64,000 bases of DNA from positions 16,616,001-16,680,000 of the forward strand of contig NC_058192.1 of assembly GCF_907165205.1 (NCBI RefSeq), read 5' to 3'. The notes under the pieces are model-generated. The model worked only from the letters and a program-made list of their open reading frames with translations. It made no database searches and had not been told where the DNA came from. The position numbers were made by a program, and so were the translations under genes. Each line of letters begins with the position of its first letter. Position 1 is the stretch's first letter. This document shows positions 1 through 15,100 of the stretch, piece after piece. The DNA comes from Coccinella septempunctata. Its lineage: Eukaryota > Arthropoda > Insecta > Coleoptera > Coccinellidae.

Positions 1-17
1 ATAGAACTAATACTTAC

Positions 18-187
18 AGGTGTTTGAGCACCAATAGTTTGTGTTGAAACAGCAGAACTAGCTGGCCTTATATTGTTATTGGAAGGTAGAATGAGAGGTC
101 TTGAGGTTGGTTGTTTTGGTTGAATATTTTCATTAGCGTTTCTGGGTTTAGATATTTGTTGAACATTTCCCTGCGTTGCGATAGTAG
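18..187 (-). CDS. ph: ph exon 8 (last in the window)
   Basis: The acceptor is TTCCAG at 190-188 and the donor CCT|GTAAGT at 17-12. It encodes TIATQGNVQQISKPRNANEN, IQPKQPTSRPLILPSN and RPASSAVSTQTIGAQTP. The RPASSVSTQT string is also in Drosophila Ph. The exon ends in phase 0, and the rest of the gene lies left of the window. Confidence 0.9.
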
Positions 188-3100
188 CTGGAAAAGGAAT
201 TGAATCAAACAAATGTTGAAGGACTTATTTGTCGTGAATGGCAAAATGAAATAAGTTACTTACGATTTTGTTGAGTTTGGATGGTAGCTTGTGGACTTTG
301 TTGGATATATATGCCAGGTCCAGGAGAGCCATCTGGCTGTGTTCCTCTGATGAATATTGGATTTGGGGTCAGAAGAGTTTGTGGTTGGATACCATTTGTT
401 GCCCAAACTTGAGGAATTCCATTGAATTGCCATGGTGCTGCGAACTGCATAGGTTGACCACCAGGCTGAAAAATTGAAAAGTTGTTTTAGATGTGAAATT
501 CATCAGAATAAAGTGATTTTATAACTTTGACTGTCAAGATTAACAGAGTTTTTCATTGAATAATATATGACTTCTTTGAAAAATAACTTAGTAGGGTAGA
601 GAGTCTTCTCACCTGAATAGGACTAATGATTTGAGCAGTAGGTTGTGAACCGATCATTGCTTGAGAAACCTGCACACATTGCCCCTGCTGCTGTTGGGTC
701 TGTACACCGCCTGTGCTAGTAGCGACTTTCTGCATCACTTTTTGACCACCCATCACCTAAAAAATGTCAGCAGGTAAGACACATACTTTGATAGGTTGCT
801 CAAACAAAAATAAATAAGTTTCTTTTACATACCAGTGTTTGCTGATTTTGCGTGGTATAACCAGGGAATGTAGCACCTTGACTTGCTTGAATAACTTGTT
901 TGCCTTGCGCTGTTGTGAGCATATGGGGAGCCAGTTGGTTTCCATTGAAAGGTTTTGTTATAACCTATAAAAGAGAATAGAATATAGATTTCGTATCTAG
1001 ATTATATATTACTTTGATTCCCCTATTGGAAGGGCTGATGGGAATATTTTTATAATAAAAAAACTAACATTAATTATTCATTTACCTGTATCTGTTGAGG
1101 ATTTATTCCAGTATGCAACGCTATATTGCTTGGCATCAACAGTTGTCCTTGGGCATTATAGAGCTGAGAGAGATAAGTTGGGTTCTGTAAGGGTTGTTGG
1201 ATAACTTGAAGCCTTCCATGGCTCCAATCAGCGCCGAGTTGTTGTGGATGGCTCTGTGTATGTTGCAGAGGTGACATTGTTGTTATGGTTGTACTTCCTG
1301 ATTGAGCAGTGGTTAGAACCTGACCGCCCTGTGTCTGTATCATTTGACCCTGCGGGGCAACTTGTTGATGTATCGAAACAGTGTGTTGTTGGGGCGGTCC
1401 CATTGATGTTGTGGCTTGAAGCTGCCCATCTAAAATAATCCCTAGTTATAGCTTTATTCTCTTAATAATAATTTCATACGATAACACAATGAAAAATCCA
1501 CCAAGAGATGAAAACGGGCAAACCATAAAAATTTACATTGTATGGAAATTTCGAAGTCGATATGTACTTACTCGATGCATTAACTGTGACCTGCTGAATC
1601 TGATGCGGACTCTGGGAGGTAACCATTTGTTGCTCTTGCTGAAGGGCCACCTGTTGCATTTGTTGCTGTTGTTGTTGTGCCACCGCCTGCGCTTGCGCGT
1701 TCGCGTCTGCGATTTGCTGAAATTTCATGAATATTTTCACAAATCATTCAAGTCCTTCGCTTCTATAAGATTATAGGTTAACATCAGCGTGGTATCAGTA
1801 TGAAAGACCCATTTGTTTGGGTGCTGCCACCCTGAATTCGAAGATGTGTTTGGATTGTATTAAACCATCCGAACCATCTGGCACCATTCTAGAAATTAAT
1901 ACCATTACTGACATTTTCGATGGCACAGTGATGGTAGTAACAAATCAAAGAAATAAATGGAGATTTCCAAATGTACCAATATCGATAAAATTAGGAAGGG
2001 CACTAATCGAAAAAAATGTTGACTATGATTGGACTGGGTTTTCTTCTCTAATTAACAGTATGTTCATTTACTATTACTGAATTTATGGTCCGAAATTTAA
2101 ATTCCCAAAATAAACTCTTGTTGTGAATCAACAACTAAGTTCATGTGTAGAGTGCCTCACCTGTTGTTGGCTCTTGATGTCGCTCATTTTGTTATGACTT
2201 CCCGCTTCTTGTTTTATGATCTGCTGTTGGTGTTGCTGTCCTCTGTCTAGATTTAACAACGTGTGGGCAATATCATACTTGCAATCGTCAGCGGTTATAT
2301 CGTGAATTCCAGCCTTCTGAGCTAAGGTTTCTAAACACTGCAAGGACCTACTACCTTGGTGATTGTTGTTGTCCCCGTTTCCACCTTGTTGCGACGATTC
2401 GGCTTCTCTTCTGGTACTTCCGTTTCTTTGCTCTCCTTCGTTGTTATTATTTTTCTCCTGCTTGTCTATAGAGCCGGTATTTGTCGCGTCTTTAAGCGGT
2501 TGCTTCTGCTGACGCAGGTGGTTTTCGTTCGCTTGCTGAAGGTTGTCGTAGTGTTCAGATCTGAAAGAAGTAGAGGGTTGTTATAAGATGTGGTTCTTTA
2601 ATGTTGGATGGAAAGCGGTTGGTTGCATGCTTCGGTAGCATGCAATTCGATTTTGAAGCCGCAAGTCATGCTTGGTTCAATTAGTCATTTGCAATGGCAG
2701 CACATGAAGTCAAACCTTAAGCTCTAGATGTTTTTTTCTGGTGTGTAATTTTCACTGAAAATCTTATAATTTAAGTAATCCCAAATTTTCATATTAGGCT
2801 CCTTTTTTTTCGATGTGTCAGTATCAGCAGAAAAGTTAGAGTAATACAAATCGAATATGACCTCCTCAAAGTTCTGGACCAAATAGACCATTTTAAAAAA
2901 ATTTTGTGCTATAGATATCAAATAACAGATTAATAAGGAAAGCTTCATCGACACAAAGGAGCATAATTTTATTTAGCATTAAGTCTGGGGGGACACCTCA
3001 GTTCGTTCTCGAGAAAATTTGATCTGAAAGACTTTTTTGAGTTTTTTCTTAACGTTCATTCATGCCTGTCTTTTCTTAGGCAAGCCAATGAAAAAGACCG

Positions 3101-6100
3101 GTGTAGAAGCAGTTAATTGTTCGCACGCGTTTTTAATCTACCCACAATCCACCCATATCAAATACACAGGTCTTTTCATCAGAACAAGTTAGTTAAAAAC
3201 CTGCCGTCAAGATTCAATTCAAATTAGCCCCAGACACCATTGTCCGTATTTGGGAGTGAATTTCGTCTCGCCGAATAAAGAGGGCGCCAGGGATACGTCT
3301 GGCACTCTTTTTTTTGTCCGTCGCTCAAGTATCTCATACCACCTAAAATCCGATCTCGACGATGGTGGCATGGTAGACAATGATCCGGACGTTCTCAAAT
3401 TCCATTGCGGGCGAAAAAGAGCGCAAAAGGAAATAGAAATCATATCCGTTATGGTAATGTCAGACCGGATATGGTTCGCCATCTTTGACGCTCTATATTG
3501 GCTGGCAGGTAATAGTGAAAACGAGGTAGCATACAATTTTCGTTTACTCGGATTACTATCCGATTCTATTAGTTCGTTTTTGATACCATCAAATCATATC
3601 GAAAACAGTTGGGATGATATTAATCCATTGAACCTCGAGGAAACGTTAGCGTAGGGACCACGGAAACATCTCGTAAATTTCCACAATGTAACGATTGCTT
3701 GAAAGTTCTCGAAGCCGGTAATTCTGTAGGGCAACAGTTCTCGGATAAACCTATGCAGGGAAAGGAACGCGTATATACATTCAAATTTGAATTATACATC
3801 CGTGTAACTATAACCGTTTCTCATTTCATTTATTCGACGACCGTTTTCATACGACGCTATTTCTGTCGTCTGATTTGCATTCCTGATTTGAATGGTTAGA
3901 TTTTAGAGGGTGCTTAATTGGCATTCCTCCATTGATTTACGACTGCAATAATCATCTATGTGCGAATGGATCCCATGAACGATGAAATTTATGGGAAAAT
4001 CGGTAAGCGAAATGTCATCAATTAAGGACTGATGCTTCAATCCTTTTGTGTTATGCTTCTTCATCTCCCTCGTAAAATATTTAAATATTATCGCGATATT
4101 GGGAACTACATTTCATCATACGTCTTTGTGATTCCGTGGAAGGAGCATAGAAATCAGCAAGAGATATTACTTTAAGCCCTTCTTTAGCGCGGCTTCCATA
4201 GAAATAGATTATAATGCCTCTACGATACTTGATTATATTTCCACTTTTTAATAAAAGACAAATAACGTTTATCTATGAAGGGTTGGAATTTTAGGGGGGC
4301 ATCTTCCATAACTTTCACAGTCCTCAAATTCAGTCAGTTGTTTGAGTTAAGTATTACATTTATAAAATAACGATAAGTAGATTCGTCTATACTGACAGAT
4401 CAATGTAAACTTTCAAGCTGATTCTCGTCTATCGGACCACCCATCCCTATAACAGGACCACAGAGGGTTTAAATTTTTTTCTTGTTCAATTCCAAAGGGT
4501 TGGCGGTAAAAAGATTGATTATCGCTGTGCGGACGAACTTAATGATTCTCGATGAATGGAGTTTTATAAATCGCCCATATCTCCATTTAATATTCATAGT
4601 TATGCGAGTTATGAGTAATTCAGGTTCTTTATAACTGATTGTAATATAGCAGTTGCCTTATAATTACTGCTCCTTACTGGTTTCGAACTTAGTATCACAG
4701 AATTTGAAATGAAGTCCACTGCGATGTTCAATCCTTTATAAAAACTTTATAAAGTATAATAACTGAGAAAGTTATTTTCCCGGAGTCTGATGTTTCACAA
4801 GAATTTCTCAATCGTCCAGCACCTGCTTAAAAGTCGGAAGAATCTCTTATATCCCACTCAGCTGTATCATAATATGGTCGACTTTCTTGTAACAGAAGAA
4901 TTCTAGAAGCTAGTGAGATCTCACGAAATAAATTGTATGATTACTTAATTAGAGGTTGTTTAATTGGAATGGCCGATCTGAATGATAAAGATTACTGGAA
5001 CACAGTTAAGTTGCGCTTTTCAAGTCTCAATAATTGACGAGGCAGTTCTAAATATATTTGACGCGAAAATGACGATGACTTTTTTCGAGATTTTCCGTTG
5101 TAAGATGATTCCGTACCTTGGAAACCGGGAAAGTGTAATCCAAGAGTTTCGTGTTATTGTTATCCAGGGCTGAATAAATTGGAAAGCGTCCCCTTCCTCC
5201 CGGGGGCCCGATGCCAACGATTTGAGTAGGTATCGAATTTTTCGACCAGCAGCTATGAGGACCGGAAAGTTGGATGAGATTTTTATTGGAGAATACGAGA
5301 TTAGATGCGGGCAAGGAATAACAACTAGGGGGGGTATAAAGGGGAGGAATTACGGGACCAGAAGATGCGAACTGAGGTAGATACATCCCTCCCAATAATG
5401 AAATATCGAATGTACTGTCAATTTCGTTAATGAGAAAAGTATTCCCGAGACATCGAACACCAGGGTCGGATAACAAATATCAAACGTTGTTCCGTTTAAA
5501 TGTTTTGTGGTGTTGTGTGGTTTTTTTAATATACTTGGACCATTTTTGTCTTTTTGACCTAGATAAAAAATATAGCCATTTTAAGTTTTCCTGATGAGAT
5601 ATGGAAATCTGACTCTGAAGTTGTTTCAAGCACTAAATATATACCATTTTAACCTTGGAAATAAGCTACCCGGAAAAAAGCATAAACTCGCTATTTGAGT
5701 CACTGTAATTTCTTTATCCTTCTCTGAATTTCTTCTTCCTTTTCCATATTAATAACGAATTCGGCTTGCAACCACCCATATCAGCTCTGGATATAAATCT
5801 CCAACCTGGTATTGTTTTGATCCCATGTCTTCAAAAAATCCCAGGAAGGGTACCTTGAGGAACCAAAGATTATTTTTACTACGTTGTCGTTCGCATCTGG
5901 TATTGTTTATTTACGTTATTTATTTCATTTCGTACAAGAGATTACCATATACAAACAAAACCCGCCATTTAACCATTCATTTTCATATAAAATGAATAAA
6001 GGATATTTTCTCAGAACGTTCAAACGTTACCAAGTTACCAACAAAGACAAAACTTGCGACAAAATAACCTTCAGAATAACAAGCTAAATCACGACACTAC

Positions 6101-9100
6101 ATATCTGTAATGTGTTATTTTCCAAGTACTTAATTCTGTGGATCTTTTAAACAGAGTTGTATTCAGTCGAAGAACCCAATTTTTCGAATTTCACAGATAT
6201 TTTTTTTTGGAAATATCAAATTACTCGGTAAGAGTGGGGTTTTGGCTTTCTGTTTTTTTTTATGGTATCTATAAAGGACATAATGAGGAAACTGGAAGAG
6301 ATAGCTGGAATCTTGTGTTCGGAGAAAATTCATCACATCAATGAACAATTATATTCCAAATATTATTTATATAATTCGATAAAATAGTATTTCTTTCGGC
6401 CTAAGGGACTCTATGTCGAAATATACGTACTAGTCAAAGACTCGCCCTGTATACAGAAAATAAAGAATTGAAATAAATCAAAATAAGATAGCTTTCTGAT
6501 TTTGTTCCGCTCTCTTACTTTGTTCCTCGTTTTATTTTATTTGGTGTATCTACTCATGTTTTATTTTAATTCTTATTATGTTAATTTATTTGCTGTATTA
6601 ACTCACTTCAAAGTATCAACGCAGATGCTTAGAACGACGATAAGTGCTCGGCTGTATAAATTTAATAGGGACAACTCCTTATATTTACTGGAAGAAATTT
6701 CTGCAATTATGTATCAACTTTAGTTCAACTTCAACAAATCAATTGAAATGATATTCCTTATCATTTTATCGTTCAATATTGAATATTTATTCAAACTCAT
6801 AGCAAGTATGGCCTTTATACAGAAACGAATTGGTGAATGTTTGTCATCAACGTTTTATTGTAATTCGTAACCTAAAACCTTAAAACAATTTTCCGAAACA
6901 GTATCCCGAAATTTTGTTAACAGAAGAATATCTAATCGGAATTTTAAACCCTTGCATTCTAGTCCCTCCATCACAAATCTCCACAAAGTACCTGCTGTCG
7001 GAAAGAAATTTATTTGTATACTGCGTTGAAAAGGAGGATCCAAATACATAGCTGGACCGTTTTTATCTTTCTCCACTCAGACGTTCTCGGTTCTCGGAAG
7101 GTTTATTGAAAAAATTCTACAGGATGGAATGGTAAACATCGTCTATAGAAATCTGAGATCTGTTGATGGCGATGGGTCGTTTCGTGATGCGGACACATTG
7201 TAGAAATTCGGGGAATATTTTCATTACCGGAGTACGTGACTCATAGTAGAAAAGGTTAATGGAATTTAAGGATTTATATTTGTCGAATCAAAAGGGATGG
7301 TTGAGAAACTTCCTTATCAGTGTACCACTTTTGAAATTCACTGTTATAAAATTGTGCTCACCTAGACTACACGTTTTTTAAGGCTGTAATACAAAACTGC
7401 TCTTGTTTGACGGTTCGATAATAAAGTTATTGTATGATGAATTGTTTGTGAATTTAAAGTATTGTTGAACGTGCAAGATAAGATTACAAAATACGAATCA
7501 CAAGAAGTTTGAATCAACAAACTTTTTCATACAAAATGGTGAAATTTATCATCCCCATTTGCCCCTCTCAACTTCGACCAAATTGATGATCTGTCTCAAT
7601 TTTATATTGTTTTCTGTTTCTTAGAATTTAAAGTATCTCTTTTCCTTCGGAAGTTTAATTTTGGCAGTATTTTTAATTCTGTTTGATAATAGTTGTCATA
7701 GTTATCTGGAAACTGACAAATTTTTAATTTTTTATTTCTTTATCCTTTCTTTATATTCCAAAGATGTATTTGCGAACGAAATTTTTCAGCCAATCAGATT
7801 GGGGTACCTACTAATGACTCATTCCATTTCTAATTACTCAAACATTATTTTACCTAATTTAGCATCTTCTGTTTTGAATTGTTCATTTTCTTCGATCATA
7901 GATAATATAAGTCAATAATTTTCTTTATAAACCGAATCATATCCGGATAGGAATAATTGACAGATGTACAGGGTTAGCAAAATTGGTGATACCTGAACTA
8001 CAACTTTTTCAACTCAACGAGATTGAGGAATGGCACATTACGGTCATCATTTTTCGAGAAACTAGTAATGCCCAGAAATGCATTCCTCTATTTTCTTTCG
8101 TTTTCGAGTTATAGGCCAAAATTTAAATTTCAACTTTGATTTGTTTATGCTTATGTTGAAATGAAAACATTATACAGACACTTTTTTAAAGCAATCCAGT
8201 GGCGTACTATGATTTTTTTCAACAGGTATATTTGCTGAGCAATAACATAAAGATATGTTTTTTTTTTATGAAAACAGTAGTTTGAAATTAATAAGAAAGA
8301 CTGAGCGCGATGTATGATATATTTCTGAAACGGGAAAAAGATGGCGAGTCATTTCAAACACATCTTCACGTTATAGCTCAGCAAATATACCTGTTGGAAA
8401 AAATCATAGTACGCCACTGGATTGCTATCAAAAAAGTGTCTGTATAATGTTTTCATTTCAACATCCCAGCACAAACAGAAACGGAGATAATAACCAAAGT
8501 TGAAATCGCACAAATTTTAAATTTGGCCTATAACTCAAAAACAAAAGAAAGATAGAGGAATGCAGTTTATAGCATTATTAGTTTCTCGAAAAAAGACGAA
8601 CGTTATGTGCCATTCATTTTTCTCTATCTCGTTGGGTTAAAAGTTTGTAGTTCAGGTATCACCAATTTTGTCCACTCTGTACATCATTGATAAACAGTAG
8701 GAAGGTACTGACAACATTTTAACTTGAAAGTCGTGTAAGGAAAGGATATTCTAGTAGATCTTGCCGTTGAAAATCGTTGTAGAAATTAACCAATATGCAC
8801 CAGAAATTGTAGAAACTTCGTCGTCAAATAGGCAATGGAATTTTGAAGGTTGATGTACTGTGTCTGTCTGAACGTAATATCATATTGAGAGAGTTACTAC
8901 TGGATAGAAGATATTTTTTGTGTGTAAAGGTGCGTAATTCGCAGGATTTCTCTACTAAAATCGTATAACAACATTACTTTCGAGTGATACCGCTTGTTTT
9001 TCGGACACCGACAGTATCGACTTACTGTTCGTCGAAAAAACTGTTTAAAAACTTCCTCAGCTTCTGTTTCCGATATTCCTTGGGCGTCTGCAGATTGACC

Positions 9101-12100
9101 GGCTCCTTATAACGCACCCTGAACCTCCACCTGACCCTGCTCTTCCCCCCTAAATCCCCATAATTTTCGACGTACATTTTCGAAACCACTCGGCGCACAG
9201 TTGACAGTTTGACACATCACAATTCGCACTAACATCTTACGCGCGGCATGCACAAACCAAAAAAAAAACTTCTCGAACTGACGAGTCCGTGTTCCAAAAG
9301 TACCTCGCCGTCGACCACATGGTCCAAAACTGAAAACACCCACAGAAAGGTCGAACTTTGCGGAGAGGTTGATCCCTTTTATGATGTACAGCCGCACAGG
9401 TCCATCGCCATTGGACCCCGTTGGCTCCGGGCAGAAGAATTAGAAATTTGAGCGAGCGGGGGAGTCGGTGTATCATAAATTTTGGGACGCTTCTTTATTC
9501 TTTTACGATTTTGAAGAAGGTGAATTATCGATGTGAGGTTGGACGAGCGGCTTTTGATGATTGTTTTTTACTGACGCGTTTTAATTGGGTACTTTTATCT
9601 GAATAACGAAAAAGGTATTCGGGTTTATTATTTTCAATAATGAATATTTGGTATCAATAATGAAAAACAGAGTTTCAAGGACATGAAGATTCCGGAAGAC
9701 GAAAATAGCGACTTGAAGAGTTGATACTCTTTGCTTGAAGCCAGTGGCGGTTCCAGGAGTGATTTTGAGGAGAGGCATTATATTTGAAATTTTGTGAGGT
9801 GTTTGTTATTATAAAATAATTGATAATTGTAATATGAGCTATGTGTTTGGAAGAAAACTACTTTGAAACTTATTCTTATTTGAAGGAGGAAATAAAATCA
9901 TTTTCGATATTCGAAAGAATATTTCTCACAAGTTCTCAAAGAGCAACTCTTCTAGTTGATAAATCTCGAAATTACATATAGCTCGGTGCAACCATTTGGT
10001 CTTGACGAATATTTAACTGACCCCAACTTTTTAGGGTTTTACGAAGGACAACTTTCGATACATGTTTCTTTCAGAACAATAATCTCAGATCTAAATGTGA
10101 AAAATATTCTGAAAGGGCAACTCTTCTTGTGACAAATCTCGAAATTTAATTGAGTTCGGTGCAACCGTTTGGTTTTGACGATTCTTTAACTGAACCCATC
10201 TTTTTGGGAATTTCAGAATGTCAACTTTCGATACGGAAAAATCATCTAAGATCTAAATGTGATACGATACATATTACATATTCTAAAAGAGCAACTCTTC
10301 TAGTAATAAATCTCTATATTCCGTTGATAAAGCTACATCATCCAAATCACCCTGCCAAAATCGACACCAAGAACAATTTGTTGCATTTATATTGCAATTT
10401 ATTACGCTATACTAGGTCCGAATTTTATTACACTTGACATTTCAGAGTTATATGCCCGTTTGGTGTATATGGGTTGTATCTGCATAACCAACTGGTGACT
10501 TTCGAAGTAATTATGATAGCAAAATAGGATTTGGAATGGAATTCAACTACTGAAATTATTCGATCTCTTCTGATTGCGTCTGTACTTTCAAGACCTGCTT
10601 CGATATATAATATATAATTCTTGAATTATCTTCTCGAATATTTATATAAGGGCACAAAAACTACTGACGTCAATGGCGCACTATTATTTAGGGTGAGGCT
10701 GTAAAAATTTTGATTTTGTCGATATTGACAGTAATAAAAGGACAATTGCTTCATATGAATATTTTAACTTTTACTGCCTTACAAAATCATTTCAGATCAC
10801 ATTTTAATCACTGACTAATAATACAAAGTTTTTCTGCCTGGAAAGCCTAAATGCTTTGAGGGCTGTTTTCATAGTTTAAACTCGTATTTTAAATCATATG
10901 ATCCAGCAATGTAGTCAAATCGATGAATTTGAATCGTAATGGAGAACTGTAGATATAGGTTTTTCTAAAGAGCTATTGGAACGAGGGCAATTAAGCGTTT
11001 CAAGTCATAAATCCACTTTTTTCAACAATCTCGATTCGTTTGTTCGATTATATCGGTCACAGTAATTTAGGTGCAAAGTATGTACCTACGATTTGATTTG
11101 ATTGTTTGAACGTTACAGCAGCTCTCTACTTTTATTAATTGCTATCTCTATAGCAGAGTCCGGAATTCATTATCTCCTCACATTCAAGGTGTTAAGTATA
11201 ACAAAACAAAATGAGAGAGGAAATATACAGGACTTTTGTAGAATCCTATGTATATCAATATATAAAAGTTCATCGCAAAAATAGGTAGCACTATGAGATT
11301 TAGCTCCTGTGTACCAAATTCAGTGGTATTCTCTGAAATACAAAAAGATTGTTTTTAGGGGAGACATTCTGAGTGCTGTAACTCCGAAAAACTCCTTGCA
11401 AGAATTAAAAATGGGGGTCTCCAAATTATTAATTTCTGGATACCCTGCATGTTTATCGGACATTTTTTCAGATACCTTCCATGTATTCATTGATAAAATA
11501 AACCGGTCAATATTCAATCCATTATCGCGTTATGTCCCGATCATATAAACTCTGCTTCAATTATCATTTTCTCATTACACCTTTGAAGTTTTTTTGCGGA
11601 TGCAAATGAGTCGCTGAATATGTATGAGGAATTCGCTTTGGAGCACTGGAGCATATTTTTTTTTTTGGCGAAACACGTTTCGTGTTTGCTCTTCATTAAA
11701 ATTCGTGTACCCTCGATGCTGCCATGGGATGATTAATAAAAATTCCGAAGCTAACCCTGTTGCTGTCGAATTGAGCATCCCTCTCATTAATATTATACGC
11801 CCCGTCCATTAGGCTGTCTCTAAAAAGAACACTTTGGAACTTCATAAACCTCCTTGAATTTTGACAGTTCACAGTCTGTCTGCAGCTCAGAAACAACTGG
11901 GGATGAACTGACTTCAATCTACAAATTTTGAAGGTTGGAAATCCAGGCAAAAATAAATAAAAATGGTATTTATTAATAAAAGTATCAGAGCTTACCTCTT
12001 GCAACATTGTTACAAAAAGGAGTATTTCTTGATGCATGAAGTTATGTAGTTTAGTTTACGAGTAAGTGATATTGAATCTTCATACTAGTTTTGGTCGAAT

Positions 12101-15100
12101 CCAACTGGCATATTTGGAACCAGTTCAGGTCAACGTTTCGTATAATCTATTATTGTGTATCAACTTTACATGTTTTTTCGTCAGAAAAATGATGACTCCA
12201 AATGCTTTGATCGGCTTAATCTTTCTCATATATGTATATTTTTATGGCACACAATGCATGAGCTTTTTAATTGTGTTCATACACCAAACTGTCTGAAAAG
12301 AATAAGTCCTCAGGCCAAAAATGCCCTTTCTGGATCAGATACTATAAACGTTATTGATGCATACAATTCGAAACTTTGGAATAATTTGGTACAAATATCA
12401 ATATGTTTTGAATTAAAAAACATTCTTCTATTTAATTCGCGAAAGTTCTTGATGATAGTGAATGATATTGAATCAGAAATCAGATATCTCTGCTGTTTCT
12501 AACACAATCATTTGGTGAGTTTTTCGTTTGGTTATGATATTGGTAACATTGGGTTCTCCATATTATGTATGTGATATATGAATTCAATATTGACTCGATG
12601 ATATTTGGGTACCTATAGGTGCTTGCATTTTTCTTCAGAATTACATATTATGTGGTTTCTCCCCCAATATCTGACACATAAGGAATTAAAATTGTTTTCT
12701 ATTTTTATTCCTTATATTTATAACAGATGAAAATGAGCAAAATAATGTTCAAGAAAAAGTATGGAGAAAATATAAATATTTTTGTTGAAAGGTTTTTTGG
12801 TCATAATGGCAGATCTCCAGAAATTGTAAATTGTTATCTCGCCATTAAAATCCAAAAGCATTCAGTGGTCAAAAACGAAGGCAGGAAGCTTCTCACGGAA
12901 CTATCAAATATTTCCACTTCTAAAAACCGCGAATGAAACGCCACAAAGTTTAAGAACCTCGCAAACGATACCTACAGTGCGCAAAAAAAGTCTTACGGGA
13001 CCCCTTCAGATACCCGACCAATTTGTTGTTATTAGAATTACCGTTATTTGAAGGAAGGTAGCCGGCATACCAGCCGGTGGGTTGACTCCGACGAAAAAGT
13101 ACTATGTGCAACTTTGGACCGGAATGAGCAGCAATAAATACCAGTTTCGGACCTGCCCAAACCACTTCCACTGTTTGCGACCAGTCGACCGTGCGATGTT
13201 AGCAAATCTTGAGAGAATTCTAGGGATTCGGTGATTTTCCAACCAACCTGGTGGTTCGGTAGACTTTTTTTTGTTTATTCATATTCGGTTTTCTTTTAAC
13301 TTGAATACATTTGTTGTCTTATACCCCAGTTTTACAAAACTTCGATTTTGCGATCAACGATTTAATAGTTCGATTTCCAAAAGGAAATCACTGAAACATT
13401 TTAATTTCTGAATATATTGAAGTAGCAATAGAGAATCATTGAAAGAATGTATGTATACGTATCATAATTTGATGCTAGAATGATATTCTGTTGAATGCTC
13501 ATGAATTATCGATTGAAATCAAATTGAAGTTTATCCGTGCATCAAGCGCCATTCTCCGATCAAGCCTTGTAAAACCGAGTGTACCTATATCTATGAAATG
13601 TTCCAAAATCAACTTTGAAAGTTTCAGAGTTTACTTGATGACCAGTTTTTTATATTCAATGGTTATTGAATTCAGAATATCAAATTTATAGAGATAAAAA
13701 TAGATCAATCAGAAGCTAATGGTCAATTAATTTCTAGGATAATGAGTCCACATATCGAAGATCCGGTACTATGGTATGTATTGTGTTGAACATTGAAAAA
13801 TTTTTTCGTTAAATATTCTGACCGAAAAAAATGGCTTAAAATTGTAAGACATAAATTGGAATAAATCTAATGTTGCAATTATTATCCTATTTATGAGCAG
13901 GGTAAATTGAGATTTTTTCAATACCTGAGGTGTATCAAGTTATATAGTTCCATTCTCGGTTTCTTATTCATTAATTTCTTCTATTAAATTTTTATCACAA
14001 AATAAGAGATCTTTACATTTTTGCAGTATTCTACTTTCTATTTTGATAATTTCTTTCAGTTATCCTTATTCTCTCAGTATTCAATTTAAATTCTCAAAAT
14101 TTGTCTATTGTACAGGGTGGGCGAAATTCGTTGTTTACTGAGGCGATCTCGAGGACATGATGAAAACCGTAGCCTCCTACCATCCTTCGTTTTTGAGTTA
14201 TTAGCAAAAAATGATATTTTGACGATTTCGAAAAGTTCTCATAACTTTTTTGTATTTGAAGTTACAGATCTGAAACTTGAACCCTCTTAGGCACTTTTAT
14301 AGGTAAAATCTAGTTACAAAAGATTTTTTTCCAATTCAAAAATAACAAAATCAATAAAAGTTTGCATTTGAAAAAATGCCTAATGATTCGAAATGAAGAA
14401 ATATTTTAAGCTCGTCACTGGATTCTACGTAAAAAAGTGCATGTAGAAGGTTGAAGTTTTAAATCTGTAAATTCAAAGACAAAAAAGTTATGAGAACTTT
14501 TCGAAATCGTCAAAAATCTCATTTTTTGCTAATAACTCAAAAATGAAGAATCGTAGGAGGCTACGGTTTCCACCATCCTTAGTTTCTCTGAAAAAGAGCT
14601 AGGAAATGTGTCATCCGTTTTCTTTTAGCTCTTATAGTTCTCCAGATCCCCTCAGTGGACAACGAATTTTGCCCATCCTGTACTTACATATATCGAAAAG
14701 GCTTATGTTGGCACGTGCGTTTTTTTTTAATGAAATTGTTGGTGAACTGCATGAAGTTGAGCATTATGGCCTTTAATGCTCGCGTACTTCTCGGCCTTTG
14801 ATAATCCCTCAGCCCAAGTCCGGAGGTTTTGAATAAACGAGAACCTGCAAGCCATTCGAATCTTTCGCCTTTATTGAAACATCCTGTGTCACCTAGCAAA
14901 TATTAGGATATCGCATAAGCATCAAGAGATTTCACTGGAACCTCGAGTCCGGCTTAGAGAAAAATCAAGAGCGAGACCGCCCCAAATCACCAGCAGCTCG
15001 GCGGCAGTTTGCATATTTCAATGTCGTGCCACACCGACGGGTCAGATATTTTGCGGACAAGGAGCGAAGACCGATAACGAATTCGGCCAGAACCGATCGT

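Noticed and set aside
1489..1776. Plus-strand 95-codon frame rich in leucine
   Set aside because: It is the complement of the ph glutamine codons. The minus strand carries the conserved exon with proper splice sites.
1817..2080. Plus-strand 87-codon frame in a ph intron
   Set aside because: No recognisable domain and no splice or start context. It may be an unrecognised transposon relic, but cannot be supported.
3250..3654. 134-codon plus-strand frame
   Set aside because: No recognised motif, and an overlapping frame on the other strand is nearly as long. Could be chance in a GC-richer patch.
5048..5476. 142-codon minus-strand frame
   Set aside because: Low-information residues, no domain, no splice sites consistent with a gene, and an overlapping frame on the same strand.
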